A stretch of 22,587 nt of DNA from Chloroflexota bacterium (GTDB lineage: Bacteria; Chloroflexota; Dehalococcoidia; Lucifugimonadales; UBA3495): positions 1 to 22,587 of the forward strand of contig JADFPM010000011.1 of the NCBI GenBank assembly GCA_022562335.1, read 5' to 3'. Positions 13,672 to 22,545 of the stretch are shown here, piece after piece. How positions within the stretch are numbered: position 1 is the stretch's first letter; the number at the start of each line of letters is the position of its first letter. The position numbers and the translations under genes are program-made. Below the pieces are notes generated by a model. It made no database searches, was not told the DNA's origin, and was given only the letters and a program-made list of their open reading frames with translations.

Positions 13672-14907
13672 TTGGCATACCTTTCACATCTGGGCATCAC
13701 CAGCTTCCGCAACCTGGCGGAGTTGAACCTGGACCTGCCGCCGGGAGTCGTGGTTTTCTTTGGGGGCAACGCCCAGGGAAAAACCGCGTTGCTGGAGGCG
13801 GTCTACATATTGGCCATCGCCCGTTCATTTCGCGCCGATAACGAGCGGGAAGTCGTGAATTTCCAAGCGGCGGCGGCGGGAGGCATGGCCCTGGTCAACG
13901 GGGTTATTGAAAGCGGCGGCGAACAGCTTCGGGTCTACGTGGGTTATCAATCCGTCGCTAAGCCCACGGCCAACGCAACGGCCCCTGAGATAAACAATGA
14001 TTTTATTGAAGACGGCGGCGCCCCGGCCCATTCTGTTCGCAAGCAGATACGGGTCAACCGGGTCCGGCGCACCGCTGCAGAGTTGGTCGGCCTGGTGAAC
14101 GCGGTCCTTTTCAGCGTCGAAGACATCGAATTGGTCCATGGCCCGCCCTCGGGACGCCGCCGGTTCTTGGATATCATGCTTTCCCAGGCCGACCCCCTGT
14201 ACGTGAAGGCCCTGCAACGCTACCAGAAGGTGGTGCAACAGCGGAACCACCTGCTGCGCTTGCTGCGGGATGGCCGGGCCCAGGTGGATGAGTTGGCGTT
14301 CTGGGACGCGCAGTTGGTTACGGAGGGCGCCTGGATCGCCTGGCGCCGTAAAGAAGCGTTGGCGGATCTGGCCCCCATTTGCGTTCAGCAGCACCGGGAG
14401 TTGGGCGGCCAGGAGGGAGATCTGGCGGTGACCTACCGCCCCAGTATTCCATTTGGCAATGACGTGGGGGATACCGTGGCAATCATTGAAGACCGGTTCC
14501 GAGAGGCTTTGGCCGCGGCCCAGGGTAGGGAACGGGCCACCGCCGCCACCGCGGTGGGTCCGCATCGAGACGACTTCGATATGGTCATCGACGGGGTCGA
14601 TATGGGAATATACTCTTCCCGGGGCGAGGCCCGCACGCTGGCACTGACGCTTAAACTTTCCGAGGCCGCCTACCTGACCGCGGCACGGGCCGACGGACCC
14701 ATAGTTCTTCTGGACGACGTGTTGTCGGAGATGGACGCCGGCCGGAGGGAAAAGGTTTTGGGGAAGGCAAGCCAGTATCAGCAGGCGCTGATAACCACCA
14801 CCGACGTGGAATTGGTCAGGGATCATTATGGCGGCGACGCAGCCTATTTCAAGGTTGAGGCCGGCGTGGTCTCGCCGGTTGCGGCCTCGCAGTTGGTTCA
14901 ATGTTGA
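13672..14907 (+). CDS. recF: DNA replication and repair protein RecF
   Basis: The protein has 411 residues, somewhat longer than typical RecF (about 360). RecF is an SMC/ABC-like ATPase that helps RecO and RecR load RecA at single-strand gaps. Visible parts are the N-terminus YLSHLGITSFRNL, Walker A GGNAQGKT (31-38), the RecF signature SVEDIELVHGPPSGRRRFLD, the ABC-like signature SRGEARTLALTLKLSEA and Walker B PIVLLDDVLSEMD. The extra length sits partly in an insertion around residues 95-123 (Ala/Pro-rich, ending GGAPAHSV). The start is a TTG at 13672 with a weak ribosome binding site; no better start fits the family N-terminus. dnaA, dnaN and gyrB, frequent neighbours of recF, are absent. 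Confidence 0.95.
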   Translation: MAYLSHLGITSFRNLAELNLDLPPGVVVFFGGNAQGKTALLEAVYILAIARSFRADNEREVVNFQAAAAGGMALVNGVIESGGEQLRVYVGYQSVAKPTANATAPEINNDFIEDGGAPAHSVRKQIRVNRVRRTAAELVGLVNAVLFSVEDIELVHGPPSGRRRFLDIMLSQADPLYVKALQRYQKVVQQRNHLLRLLRDGRAQVDELAFWDAQLVTEGAWIAWRRKEALADLAPICVQQHRELGGQEGDLAVTYRPSIPFGNDVGDTVAIIEDRFREALAAAQGRERATAATAVGPHRDDFDMVIDGVDMGIYSSRGEARTLALTLKLSEAAYLTAARADGPIVLLDDVLSEMDAGRREKVLGKASQYQQALITTTDVELVRDHYGGDAAYFKVEAGVVSPVAASQLVQC

Positions 14908-14956
14908 TTCTCCCGAAAACAAGCGATTTCAAAAGCTTTGTTAGTCCGGCGATGGG

Positions 14957-14972
14957 CCCTGAGTCTGTCGAA
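14957..14972. repeat. Half of a common dispersed repeat motif (CCCTGAGTCTGTCGAA)
   Basis: The motif CCCTGAGTCTGTCGAA resembles one arm of the frequent intergenic palindrome CCCTTCGACA...CTCAGGG seen in many bacterial genomes. Only one arm is present, between recF and purL. Other copies in the genome would be needed to confirm it. Confidence 0.3.
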
Positions 14973-15040
14973 CCATATTTTGATCTGAGTGATATCAAGA
15001 CCGCGCGAGCCAATCACGGCCACGAAGGTTTGATGCAGTT

Positions 15041-17251
15041 ATGCCTGTAACCAAGGAGACATTGGATGAGATCGCCTTGAGCCGGGCGGAATACGACATG
15101 ATCGTCGACCGGCTGGACCGGGAACCCAATGAGGTCGAGCTGGGAATGTTCGGGGCATTGTGGAGCGAGCACTGCGGGTACAAACACTCCAAGCCGTTGC
15201 TTCGTATGTTCCCCAGCAAGTCCCCCCGGGTCCTGTCTACTTCTGGGGCAGAGAATGCGGGCGCCGTGGACCTGGGCGACGGGTTGGTGGCGGTTTTCAA
15301 AGTCGAGTCTCACAACCACCCCTCGGCGGTTGAGCCGCTGCAGGGAGCGGCGACGGGGGTGGGTGGCATCGTGCGGGACATTTTGGCCATGGGCGCCCGC
15401 CCGGTGGCGCTGCTTAACTCGTTGCGTTTTGGCTCCCCCGGCGAGGCGCAAACCCGCCATCTGTTTCGTGGTGTGGTGGCGGGTATTTCCTGGTATGGCA
15501 ACTGCATCGGCGTGCCCGACGTTGCCGGCGAGATATATTTCGATCCGTCCTATTCCCAGAACCCCCTGGTAAACGCCATGTGCGTCGGATTGGTGTCCAA
15601 AGACCGGCTGGCCTCCTCGGCTGCGTCCACGGTGGGCAACGTGTTCCTGCTGGTGGGCGCGGACACGGGGAGGGACGGGATCCACGGGGCGTCGGGGCTG
15701 GCCTCCCGCACCTTTGAGGATGAGCAAGAGCTGCGGCCCACGGTGCAGGTGGGGAACCCATTTCTGGAGAAGGTGCTGATAGAGGCCTGCCTTGAGGCCC
15801 TGGCTTCCGGCAACGTGGAGGCCATCCAAGACCTGGGGGCCGCCGGGTTGACCAGCGCGGCGGTGGAGTCGGCTTTTAGCGGCGGTTTGGGAGTCACGCT
15901 GGATATAGCCCAGGTCCCCCGCCGGGAAGAGGCCATGACCGGCTACGACGTGATGCTGTCCGAATCCCAAGAGCGAATGTTGTTGATCACGCCGCCGGAA
16001 GGCGTGGCGCCGCTAAAACGGATCTTGGACAAATGGGAGGTGTCGTGCCAGGAGATCGGGCGGGTGACGGAGCAACGGCAGGTGTCGATATTCGACGGCC
16101 ACCAAGCCATCGTCAACCTTCCCATACGGGCGCTGGTTGAAGCGCCTCGTTACCGGTTGCGCGGGGAACGTTCCCAAGCAGCCTTGGAGCGGCAACGCCT
16201 GAACTTGGCCGATGTTCCGCTGCCGGACGAGGGGCCGGAAACGGTTTTGCTCAACCTCCTGGCTTCGCCCAACATCGCCAGCAAAGAGCCGGTCCACCGC
16301 CAATATGACAACCAGGTTCAGACCAACACGGTGGTGGGGCCCGGCAGCGACGCGGCGGTGTTGCGTATAAAAGGCGGGAGTAAAGGCATCGCCCTGTGCA
16401 TCGACGGAAACGGGCGGTACTGCTACCTGGACCCTTACCGCGGCGGCCAGATCGTGGTGGCGGAGGTCTGCCGGAACCTGTCCTGTTCCGGGGCCACTCC
16501 GCTGGCCTTGACCGACTGCCTGAATTTTGGGAACCCGGAGAACCCCGAGGTCTATTACCAGTTGGAATGGTGCATCCGGGGCATGGCCAAGGCCTGCCGG
16601 ACATTGGGCGTCCCGGTGGTCAGCGGCAACGTGAGCCTGTACAACGAATCAAGGGGGCAGGCCATCTACCCCACCCCCGTTGTGGGGGGCCTGGGTCTGC
16701 TGGAAGACGTGAGCCGGCACTGCCGTTCGGGGTTTCCCGAAGACGGTTTGGCGGTGGCCGTGTTGGGAATGGAAGGGTGGCGGCCCCGGTCCTCCGATCT
16801 GGCGGCCAGCGAGTACCTGCAGGTCATCCATGGCCAGGTGTTGGGCAGACCGGCAATAGACCTGGATCTGGAGCGCCGGGTTCAGGAGCTATGCCGCCAG
16901 GCCATCGTTCGGGGGATCATCGCTTCGGCCCACGACTGTTCCGAAGGCGGACTGGCGGTGGCCCTGGCCGAATGTTGTATACCCGTTGGTGTCGGGTTTC
17001 AGGGCCAGGTGCGGTTGCCCCGCCGTTGGGATGCCGCCCTGTTTGGCGAGCGCCAGTCCCGCATCGTCGTGTCCCTGGCCCAGGACAAATGGAGCGCGTT
17101 AGCTCAACTGGCAACGGAGATCGAAGTCCCTTTGCTTCGCCTAGGCGTCACCGGCGGAACGCGCTTCCGCCTGGGCGCACAACTAGACGTGCCAATGGAT
17201 GAGATCGCCGCCGCCTGGAACGGCGGGCTGGAAGCGGCATTGGGTGGGTGA
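15041..17251 (+). CDS. purL: Phosphoribosylformylglycinamidine synthase subunit PurL
   Basis: The protein has 736 residues, the size of the small PurL that works with PurS and PurQ. It converts FGAR, ATP and glutamine-derived ammonia to FGAM in purine synthesis. Signatures are LWSEHCGYKHSK (40-51), FKVESHNHPSAVEP (86-99) and LQGAATGVGGIVRD (100-113), then a second, pseudo-symmetric half with VVGPGSDAAVLRIKG and SAHDCSEGGLAVALAE. The ATG at 15041 gives the expected N-terminus; GAAGG lies about 12 nt upstream. purS and purQ are not in the window. The glycosyltransferase gene starts within 5 bp of the stop, so purL is probably read together with unrelated sugar genes. Confidence 0.96.
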   Translation: MPVTKETLDEIALSRAEYDMIVDRLDREPNEVELGMFGALWSEHCGYKHSKPLLRMFPSKSPRVLSTSGAENAGAVDLGDGLVAVFKVESHNHPSAVEPLQGAATGVGGIVRDILAMGARPVALLNSLRFGSPGEAQTRHLFRGVVAGISWYGNCIGVPDVAGEIYFDPSYSQNPLVNAMCVGLVSKDRLASSAASTVGNVFLLVGADTGRDGIHGASGLASRTFEDEQELRPTVQVGNPFLEKVLIEACLEALASGNVEAIQDLGAAGLTSAAVESAFSGGLGVTLDIAQVPRREEAMTGYDVMLSESQERMLLITPPEGVAPLKRILDKWEVSCQEIGRVTEQRQVSIFDGHQAIVNLPIRALVEAPRYRLRGERSQAALERQRLNLADVPLPDEGPETVLLNLLASPNIASKEPVHRQYDNQVQTNTVVGPGSDAAVLRIKGGSKGIALCIDGNGRYCYLDPYRGGQIVVAEVCRNLSCSGATPLALTDCLNFGNPENPEVYYQLEWCIRGMAKACRTLGVPVVSGNVSLYNESRGQAIYPTPVVGGLGLLEDVSRHCRSGFPEDGLAVAVLGMEGWRPRSSDLAASEYLQVIHGQVLGRPAIDLDLERRVQELCRQAIVRGIIASAHDCSEGGLAVALAECCIPVGVGFQGQVRLPRRWDAALFGERQSRIVVSLAQDKWSALAQLATEIEVPLLRLGVTGGTRFRLGAQLDVPMDEIAAAWNGGLEAALGG

Positions 17252-17255
17252 ACCG

Positions 17256-18446
17256 GTGACTAACGCTCCCCTCCGCGTCCTGTTTTTGACGCCGTATTTC
17301 CGTCCTTACCTGGGTGGGATCGAACGTGCCATAGAGCAATTGGCGTTCCAATTAATAGACTCCCAAAGTGTGGAGGCGGTGGCCGTCCTCACCACCAAGT
17401 ATTCCTTCCCACGGATCGCCCACCCCGATTGGGCCGACCGGGATGCTACGCCCGAGGGCATCGGGATCTACCGGCTCAAAGGGTTTCCCAAATGGTCGGT
17501 GCCGCTGTATTCGGTCCCGTTGGTCTGGTTTTCGCCGCTGCAGATCCGCCGGTATCTGAAAGAGTTCGACCCCGACGTGGTCCATTTTGTGGGCGACGGC
17601 TGGTTCTGGGGCCACTTCTGGTCGTGGCTGTGGTTCCGCCGGCGGGCCAGATTCGTTTTCACCCCTTCCTTCCACGTTCTGCCCTGGCAGCGGTGGTGGA
17701 TAAGGCCCATCAACGTATTCATCTGCAATGTGGTGGACCGGATCGTGGCCCTGACCAATCTGGAAGCCGCCGAGGTCGGCCGGGCTTATTTCGTCCCCAG
17801 GTCCAAGCGGGTCATCATCGGTTGGGGGGCTACCCCGCCGGACCAGGCGCCGGTCTCCAGGCAAACTGGGACAGGCGAGGAGCCCGATGGCGGAGAGGAG
17901 GCCAACCCTCTGACCATCCTTTGCGTTGGACGGTTGGGACAGCACAAGGGCCAGGAATGGTTGATCAATGCCTACCTCCAGGCCAGGCCCCAGTTCAACC
18001 GCCCGGCCCGCCTGGTCTGTGTCGGCAGGGACGAGGATGCGGAAGCCACTCTCCGTAGCCTTATAGGCCTCCACCGGCTGGAAGACAGTGTTAGCCTGGT
18101 GGGAGAGGTGACCGACAGCGAGTTGTCCGAGTGGTACGCCAGGTCCGACATATTCGCCCTGTTCAGCCAGTACGAAGCATTTGGTTTGGTCTTCTTTGAA
18201 GCCATGGCGCATGGATTGCCGGTATTGACCCACGATGTGGGCGCCAATAAAGAGCTGTTGATCAAAGGGGCTGTGGTGACTCCGCGCTTCGACCAGGACG
18301 CGGCGGTGGCCGAGTTGGTGCGCCTGGTCAATGACGATGATCACCGTGAATCCATGGGCCAAGTTGCCAGGGAATACGCCCTGGCCGAGTTCACCTGGTC
18401 TGCGGTGGCCGAAAAATACCTGGACCTCTATTCCGGCGCGAAGTGA
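17256..18446 (+). CDS. Glycosyltransferase family 4 (GT-B) protein
   Basis: The protein has 396 residues from a GTG at 17256; a GTG at 17244 overlapping the purL end is an alternative. The N-terminal Rossmann half starts LRVLFLTPYFRPYLGGIE, with the GG-x-E loop typical of GT4. The C-terminal half has LCVGRLGQHKGQEWLI and the donor-binding EX7E motif EAFGLVFFE followed by AMAHGLPVL. Such enzymes transfer sugars from nucleotide donors with retention. No membrane helix is clear, although the aromatic stretch around residues 115-150 (WFWGHFWSWLWFRRR) may lie on the membrane. It is followed 88 bp later by a glycoside hydrolase, so both may handle one glycoside. Donor and acceptor are unknown. Confidence 0.9.
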   Translation: MTNAPLRVLFLTPYFRPYLGGIERAIEQLAFQLIDSQSVEAVAVLTTKYSFPRIAHPDWADRDATPEGIGIYRLKGFPKWSVPLYSVPLVWFSPLQIRRYLKEFDPDVVHFVGDGWFWGHFWSWLWFRRRARFVFTPSFHVLPWQRWWIRPINVFICNVVDRIVALTNLEAAEVGRAYFVPRSKRVIIGWGATPPDQAPVSRQTGTGEEPDGGEEANPLTILCVGRLGQHKGQEWLINAYLQARPQFNRPARLVCVGRDEDAEATLRSLIGLHRLEDSVSLVGEVTDSELSEWYARSDIFALFSQYEAFGLVFFEAMAHGLPVLTHDVGANKELLIKGAVVTPRFDQDAAVAELVRLVNDDDHRESMGQVAREYALAEFTWSAVAEKYLDLYSGAK

Positions 18447-18534
18447 CGGCGGCTCCCTTTCAACCATAGCCGGTGTCCCATTCGGCCTGTACCCGGGTTT
18501 TACTGCGATGAACGATCTAAAAGAGGTGTGATGC

Positions 18535-19773
18535 ATGGACCGACAAGAGTTGGAAGCCGGCGCCAGGAAAATATTGCTGACCAACCTGCGCCGGGGCGTG
18601 GCCGACTGGAACGGCAAAGAGTACAGTTTCGTCTGCCCGTCGCTGCGCGGATATCCCTTCCAATGGTTCTGGGATTCCTGCTTCCATGCCATCGCCCTGA
18701 TCCACCTGGACCTGGACCAAGCCAAGGCCGAGTTGACCACCCTGATGAGCGCCGCCCTGCCCGACGGCTTTATCCCCCACATGATCTTTTGGGAGATGGA
18801 GAAGCAGCCGGATTTCCTCAGCAGAAATATCGTGGGTATGACGTCGCCCAATTACAGCGCCACCATGCAGCCGCCCATCATCGCCTACGCCGTGGAGCGG
18901 GTCTATCAGGCCACCGGGGACAAGGAATTCCTAGATGCCGCGCTGCCCATATTGACCGGGTTCTATCGCTGGGCGAAGCAGGCCAGGGATCCCGACGATG
19001 ACGGACTGATCGCCGTGATCCAACCCGAGGAGGCGGGCACCGATTGCTCACCCAAGTACGACGACATACTGGGCCTGAAGGAACTGAGCAACCGGGGCTT
19101 CATCACCGCCCTGAGAAAGGTGTATGAGGCCTACGAGCCCATGCGCGGCGACGACCACAAGATATTGGCGGCAGACCTTTTCCACGTTGAGGACGTGCTG
19201 GTCAACACCATCTATGCCATGGGACTGCGTTCTCTGGCCCGGCTGCTGGCTGATTCGGGTGATTCAACCGGGGCGGCCGAGTTCAACCGCGAGGCCGATA
19301 GGACCCGTGATGCCCTCGTGTCAAAGTGCTGGGACGAGGATGCGGGAGCGTTTTTCGATTTATCGGGGGTGGCCGAAACCCCCATCAAAGTGGTGACCAT
19401 AAGCTCGTTGATGCCGCTGGTTCTGGAAGACCTGCCCCGGCCCATCGTGGAAAGGCTGGTTGACCAATGGGTGACCAACCCGGACCATTTTTGGACGCCC
19501 TACCCGTTGCCTTCGGTGCCGGCGTCGGACCCCAAGTTCATGCCTGGGAATCCGGGCGGGTTCATCTGGCGGGGACCCTCGTGGATCAACACCAACTGGT
19601 TTTTAAGCCACGCCCTGCGGCGCCACGGTTACGGAGAGCTTGCCGACACGGTAGTCGCCCGCAGCCATGAGTGCATCGACAAATCGGGCTTCAGGGAGTA
19701 TTACAACCCCTTTACCGGGGAGGGCCTGGGGGCCAGCGATTTTGGCTGGTCTACCCTGATCCTGGATATGTAG
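18535..19773 (+). CDS. GH63-like (alpha/alpha)6 glycoside hydrolase, mannosyl-/glucosylglycerate hydrolase type
   Basis: The protein has 412 residues; AGAGGTG lies 7 nt before the ATG. It shows the alpha/alpha-barrel style of GH63 relatives: QWFWDSCFHAIAL (43-55), IQPEEAGTDCSPKYDD (162-177, Asp170 as probable general acid), GPSWINTNWFLSHAL and the C-terminal SGFREYYNPFTGEGLG with FGWSTLILDM. This pattern matches bacterial mannosylglycerate and glucosylglycerate hydrolases, which cleave those compatible solutes to the sugar and glycerate. The likely base is Glu388 in FREYYNP. There is no signal peptide, so it acts in the cytoplasm, fitting a solute-turnover role. A trehalase-like or amylo-glucosidase activity is less likely. 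The substrate is inferred from family resemblance. Confidence 0.78.
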   Translation: MDRQELEAGARKILLTNLRRGVADWNGKEYSFVCPSLRGYPFQWFWDSCFHAIALIHLDLDQAKAELTTLMSAALPDGFIPHMIFWEMEKQPDFLSRNIVGMTSPNYSATMQPPIIAYAVERVYQATGDKEFLDAALPILTGFYRWAKQARDPDDDGLIAVIQPEEAGTDCSPKYDDILGLKELSNRGFITALRKVYEAYEPMRGDDHKILAADLFHVEDVLVNTIYAMGLRSLARLLADSGDSTGAAEFNREADRTRDALVSKCWDEDAGAFFDLSGVAETPIKVVTISSLMPLVLEDLPRPIVERLVDQWVTNPDHFWTPYPLPSVPASDPKFMPGNPGGFIWRGPSWINTNWFLSHALRRHGYGELADTVVARSHECIDKSGFREYYNPFTGEGLGASDFGWSTLILDM

Positions 19774-19790
19774 GGGAGGCCGCCGCTCCG

Positions 19791-21515
19791 CTACCGCTTG
19801 GGCCTGAAGAGCCGCGACAGGAAGGGGCTTTCTCGTTTCTCGTCAGGGCCTTCCGGCATGGCAGGTTGAACGTAATCTTCGTAATCGGTTTCCGCAACGG
19901 TTTCTGCGGGCGGTTCGTCGTTCTCTGTGCCTATCTGGGTGTTCTGCCAGTGGTTGAGCAACACCTGTTTGACCAGGGGATTTTCGTGGTCAAGGTAGAA
20001 GGTGCGCCGGCGCTTGTTGCGGCCCGAGTCTTCGTCGGGAGAGGAGTGCCAGCTACGGACGAACAGGTTGCCGTTGCCCATGGAGCGCAGCATCTTGCTG
20101 ACGTAGTTGCGAGACGACGCCTGGCCCCAGCGCACGCTTATGGCTTCATTTTCGGCTGCCAACCCTTGCTCCAGGGCCTGGCATACCTCCCCCACCAGGA
20201 AGTTGAAAGCTACGTGGCTGACGTCCTCCCGCTTTTCCAAGCTATCGGCCATCACGATCAGATCGGTGATCCGCTGGCCATGGAGACCGTCTGCGGGCAC
20301 TTCGGGCAATTCTTCCAACCCCGCTATGGTTTCGGCCAGCAGCGCGTCCAGGTCCACAGATGTCATCGGGGCTGTGGGCGTGGCTGACGTTATTGAAGGG
20401 CTGGGTGATTGCTCGGCTGGCTCGTCTTCGGTGAAATCCGTAGAAAACTCTTCGGAGAACTCCGGCGCATCGCCTGGGGTTGCATCCGCAGTATCTATAT
20501 CCTCGGGGTCCGGCGCTTGGTCGTCGAAAGCCGCGGGGACCTCTGTTGATTGATGTCCGTTGCCGGGACGCGCGGGGGTGGCGTCCACGGGGTCGGCGTC
20601 CACGGGGTCGGGCTCATCGGCCATGATGGCCCAGTCCACCAGGCCGGCGGTGATCAATTTGATGTTGCCTTCCTGGGCCACCCGCGCCATGAGCTTCTTG
20701 AAGCCAGAATAGCCGACTTTTCTCTCGTCAAAGTTGGGGTAACGCCGCATGACCCGTTGCTTGATCGAGGTTAGCAGGGGTGTGCCGCCGGCGTCGCGGA
20801 CCTCTTTGACGATGCCTTCTATGGTCTGGATGATGGTGGTCAGGTCCACTCCATTTGGGGGGCCATTAGAGGATGCGGCCCGGGCGGCGGGCCGTCTTGG
20901 CATTGGGGCGGGTGCCGCTTGGTCTTGGGTAGCCGCGGGTTCCTCTGCTCCGTTCTCCTGGGGAGTCAATGGGTCCACGTCAACGTCGTAGAGGATCAAG
21001 CCGTCGACAAGATCGGCCAGACGGTGGGAGATGCTCCAGGACACGCCGATGATGATGACCCGTTTTCCCATGGTGCGCAGGGTATTTATCACATGGATGA
21101 AATCCGAGTCTCCCGAAACCAGGACGAAGGTGGAAATGTTGGGATATGAGTGGGCGATCTCGATGCAATCGGCGGTCATCTTGACGTCGACGCTGTTTTT
21201 CACCCGGGTGGTGCGGTGGTAGCCGGTGGCTGAGGGGTTGCCGAAGCTGAGGCGAGTGGGGACGTATACCGGTTCGATTCCCGCGGCGTAGAGGGCCGGA
21301 GGGTCGTTGATGAACTGGCTCGCCCCGCGAAGCTCCGGAGACCTGGTCACCCAGTCTGCGTAGGCTTTGGCGACCACCACGCGCCCGTGGTTGGATACCT
21401 CTTCTTTCAGGGCCGAGACATTTGGGGTCCGGTGGCCCACGGCGAGGCTTATCTTGAAATTTTCCCAGTCGATGAATAGCGCGACGTCGTCGCTAGGATA
21501 AAATGGTTCGTTCAT
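19791..21515 (-). CDS. NYN-domain (LabA-like) putative ribonuclease with LOTUS/OST-HTH domain
   Basis: The protein has 574 residues from the ATG at 21515; an upstream TTG at 21548 is less convincing. Residues 10-180 form a NYN/PIN-like domain with its acidic residues in place: FIDWENF (14-20, Asp16), NSVDVKMTAD (107-116, Asp110) and VSGDSDF (133-139, Asp136, Asp138). Residues about 222-298 (GGTPLLTSIKQRVMRRYPNF) match a LOTUS/OST-HTH domain, thought to bind RNA, often G-rich. An acidic, Pro-rich linker (about 300-390) leads to a helical C-terminal domain (about 395-515) containing RWGQASSRNYVSKMLRS, a winged-helix-like segment I cannot assign. It ends 17 bp from the convergent hydrolase gene. 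RNA cleavage or decay is inferred. Confidence 0.85.
   Translation of the reverse strand: MNEPFYPSDDVALFIDWENFKISLAVGHRTPNVSALKEEVSNHGRVVVAKAYADWVTRSPELRGASQFINDPPALYAAGIEPVYVPTRLSFGNPSATGYHRTTRVKNSVDVKMTADCIEIAHSYPNISTFVLVSGDSDFIHVINTLRTMGKRVIIIGVSWSISHRLADLVDGLILYDVDVDPLTPQENGAEEPAATQDQAAPAPMPRRPAARAASSNGPPNGVDLTTIIQTIEGIVKEVRDAGGTPLLTSIKQRVMRRYPNFDERKVGYSGFKKLMARVAQEGNIKLITAGLVDWAIMADEPDPVDADPVDATPARPGNGHQSTEVPAAFDDQAPDPEDIDTADATPGDAPEFSEEFSTDFTEDEPAEQSPSPSITSATPTAPMTSVDLDALLAETIAGLEELPEVPADGLHGQRITDLIVMADSLEKREDVSHVAFNFLVGEVCQALEQGLAAENEAISVRWGQASSRNYVSKMLRSMGNGNLFVRSWHSSPDEDSGRNKRRRTFYLDHENPLVKQVLLNHWQNTQIGTENDEPPAETVAETDYEDYVQPAMPEGPDEKRESPFLSRLFRPKR
20581..20610. repeat. Perfect 15-bp tandem repeat within the NYN-LOTUS gene
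   Basis: GCGTCCACGGGGTCG occurs twice head to tail, encoding two copies of a DPVDA pentapeptide in the acidic linker. It keeps the frame and probably reflects slippage in a region under little constraint. Confidence 0.85.
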
Positions 21516-21717
21516 ACTCCATATTCTTGCTAGGTAGGTTTTTTCCAACTACCAGTGTAAGTTGCCCTCTTGCCCCAGTCAATGAATGAATGCGATTTGC
21601 CCATGATTTCCGGAGTTCATGCCTGTTTCGCACGCCATGCCAACATCGGCGTTCCAGTGGGCCTTTCGCCCCGGCGCCAAAACCCGGCCCGGCTTGACGT
21701 GGCCGCCGGGTGTCACT

Positions 21718-21731
21718 TGACTGGCTAGTCA
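21718..21731. promoter_or_regulatory. Palindrome TGACT-N4-AGTCA before the SDR gene
   Basis: TGACTGGCTAGTCA has 5-bp arms with a 4-bp centre, 62 bp before the chosen SDR start and in the divergent region shared with the NYN gene. It could be an operator for a dimeric regulator such as TetR or GntR types. A short palindrome may also arise by chance. The rest of 21549-21750 shows a TTGACG (21694-21699) but no good -10. Confidence 0.3.
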
Positions 21732-21792
21732 TCAACCGGGAGAATCACCGGTGGATGAAACGCTCAATACCCGCGATGAGAAGGTGTCATCA

Positions 21793-22545
21793 ATGAGACT
21801 AGAAGGAAAAGTAGCACTGATCAGCGGTGGTGCCCGGGGCCAGGGCGCAGTGGAGGCGAAGCTTTTTGCCGCGGAAGGGGCAAAGGTCGTCTTTGGGGAT
21901 ATTCTGGACGACGCCGGCAGGAAGGTGGAGGCGGAGATACAAGAAGTGGGCGGCGAGGCCCTCTATGTCCACCTGGACGTGACCAGCGAAGAGGACTGGA
22001 AGTCTGCCGTTGAGGCCGCTGTGAGCAGGTACGGGAAGCTGGACATCCTGGTGAATAACGCCGGCATCACCATTCGCAAGAACGTGGAGGACACCACCGT
22101 AGACGATTGGGACCGGATCATGGCCATCAACGCCAAGGGAGTGTTCCTGGGGATCAAAGAGGCCATCCCGGCGATGAGAAATAGTGGCGGGGGCTCCATC
22201 GTCAACATCTCGTCCACCGCCGGCCTGGTGGGCAGCACCTACTCCGGCGCCAGCTATGCCGCCACCAAAGGGGCGGTGCGTTTATTAACCAAATCGACGG
22301 CCATCCAATACGCCAAAGAAGGCATCAGATGCAACTCGGTCCATCCCGGCCTGCTCGATACGCCGATGACCGAGGACATGCTGGCCGATACGGCGCACCG
22401 TGAGGAGCGGACCCAACGCATACCCCTGGGCCGGATAGGAACGGCGGAAGACGTCGCTTATGGAGTCTTGTTTTTGGCCTCCGATGAAGCTTCTTTCGTC
22501 ACCGGCAGCGAATTGGTAATAGACGGCGGGGCCACCGCCCAGTGA
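21793..22545 (+). CDS. Short-chain dehydrogenase/reductase (classical SDR)
   Basis: The protein has 250 residues from the ATG at 21793 (GAAGG 8 nt upstream), which gives the usual N-terminus MRLEGKVALISGG. A GTG at 21751 with GGGAG upstream would add 14 residues and cannot be excluded. The cofactor loop is GGARGQG (12-18), an acidic residue follows the second strand (GDILDD, favouring NAD), NNAG is at 88-91, and the catalytic residues are Ser141, Tyr155 and Lys159 (YAATK). The C-terminal VIDGGATAQ is typical. This is the class of 3-oxoacyl, steroid-like or sugar-alcohol dehydrogenases; the substrate is unknown. The stop overlaps the next start. Confidence 0.93.
   Translation: MRLEGKVALISGGARGQGAVEAKLFAAEGAKVVFGDILDDAGRKVEAEIQEVGGEALYVHLDVTSEEDWKSAVEAAVSRYGKLDILVNNAGITIRKNVEDTTVDDWDRIMAINAKGVFLGIKEAIPAMRNSGGGSIVNISSTAGLVGSTYSGASYAATKGAVRLLTKSTAIQYAKEGIRCNSVHPGLLDTPMTEDMLADTAHREERTQRIPLGRIGTAEDVAYGVLFLASDEASFVTGSELVIDGGATAQ

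Noticed and set aside
17352..18851. A 499-codon minus-strand open frame
   Set aside because: It lies antisense to the GT4 gene and the start of the hydrolase gene, both with clear family motifs. The translation is rich in Gly, Pro, His and Arg without any domain, as expected for a shadow in GC-rich DNA.
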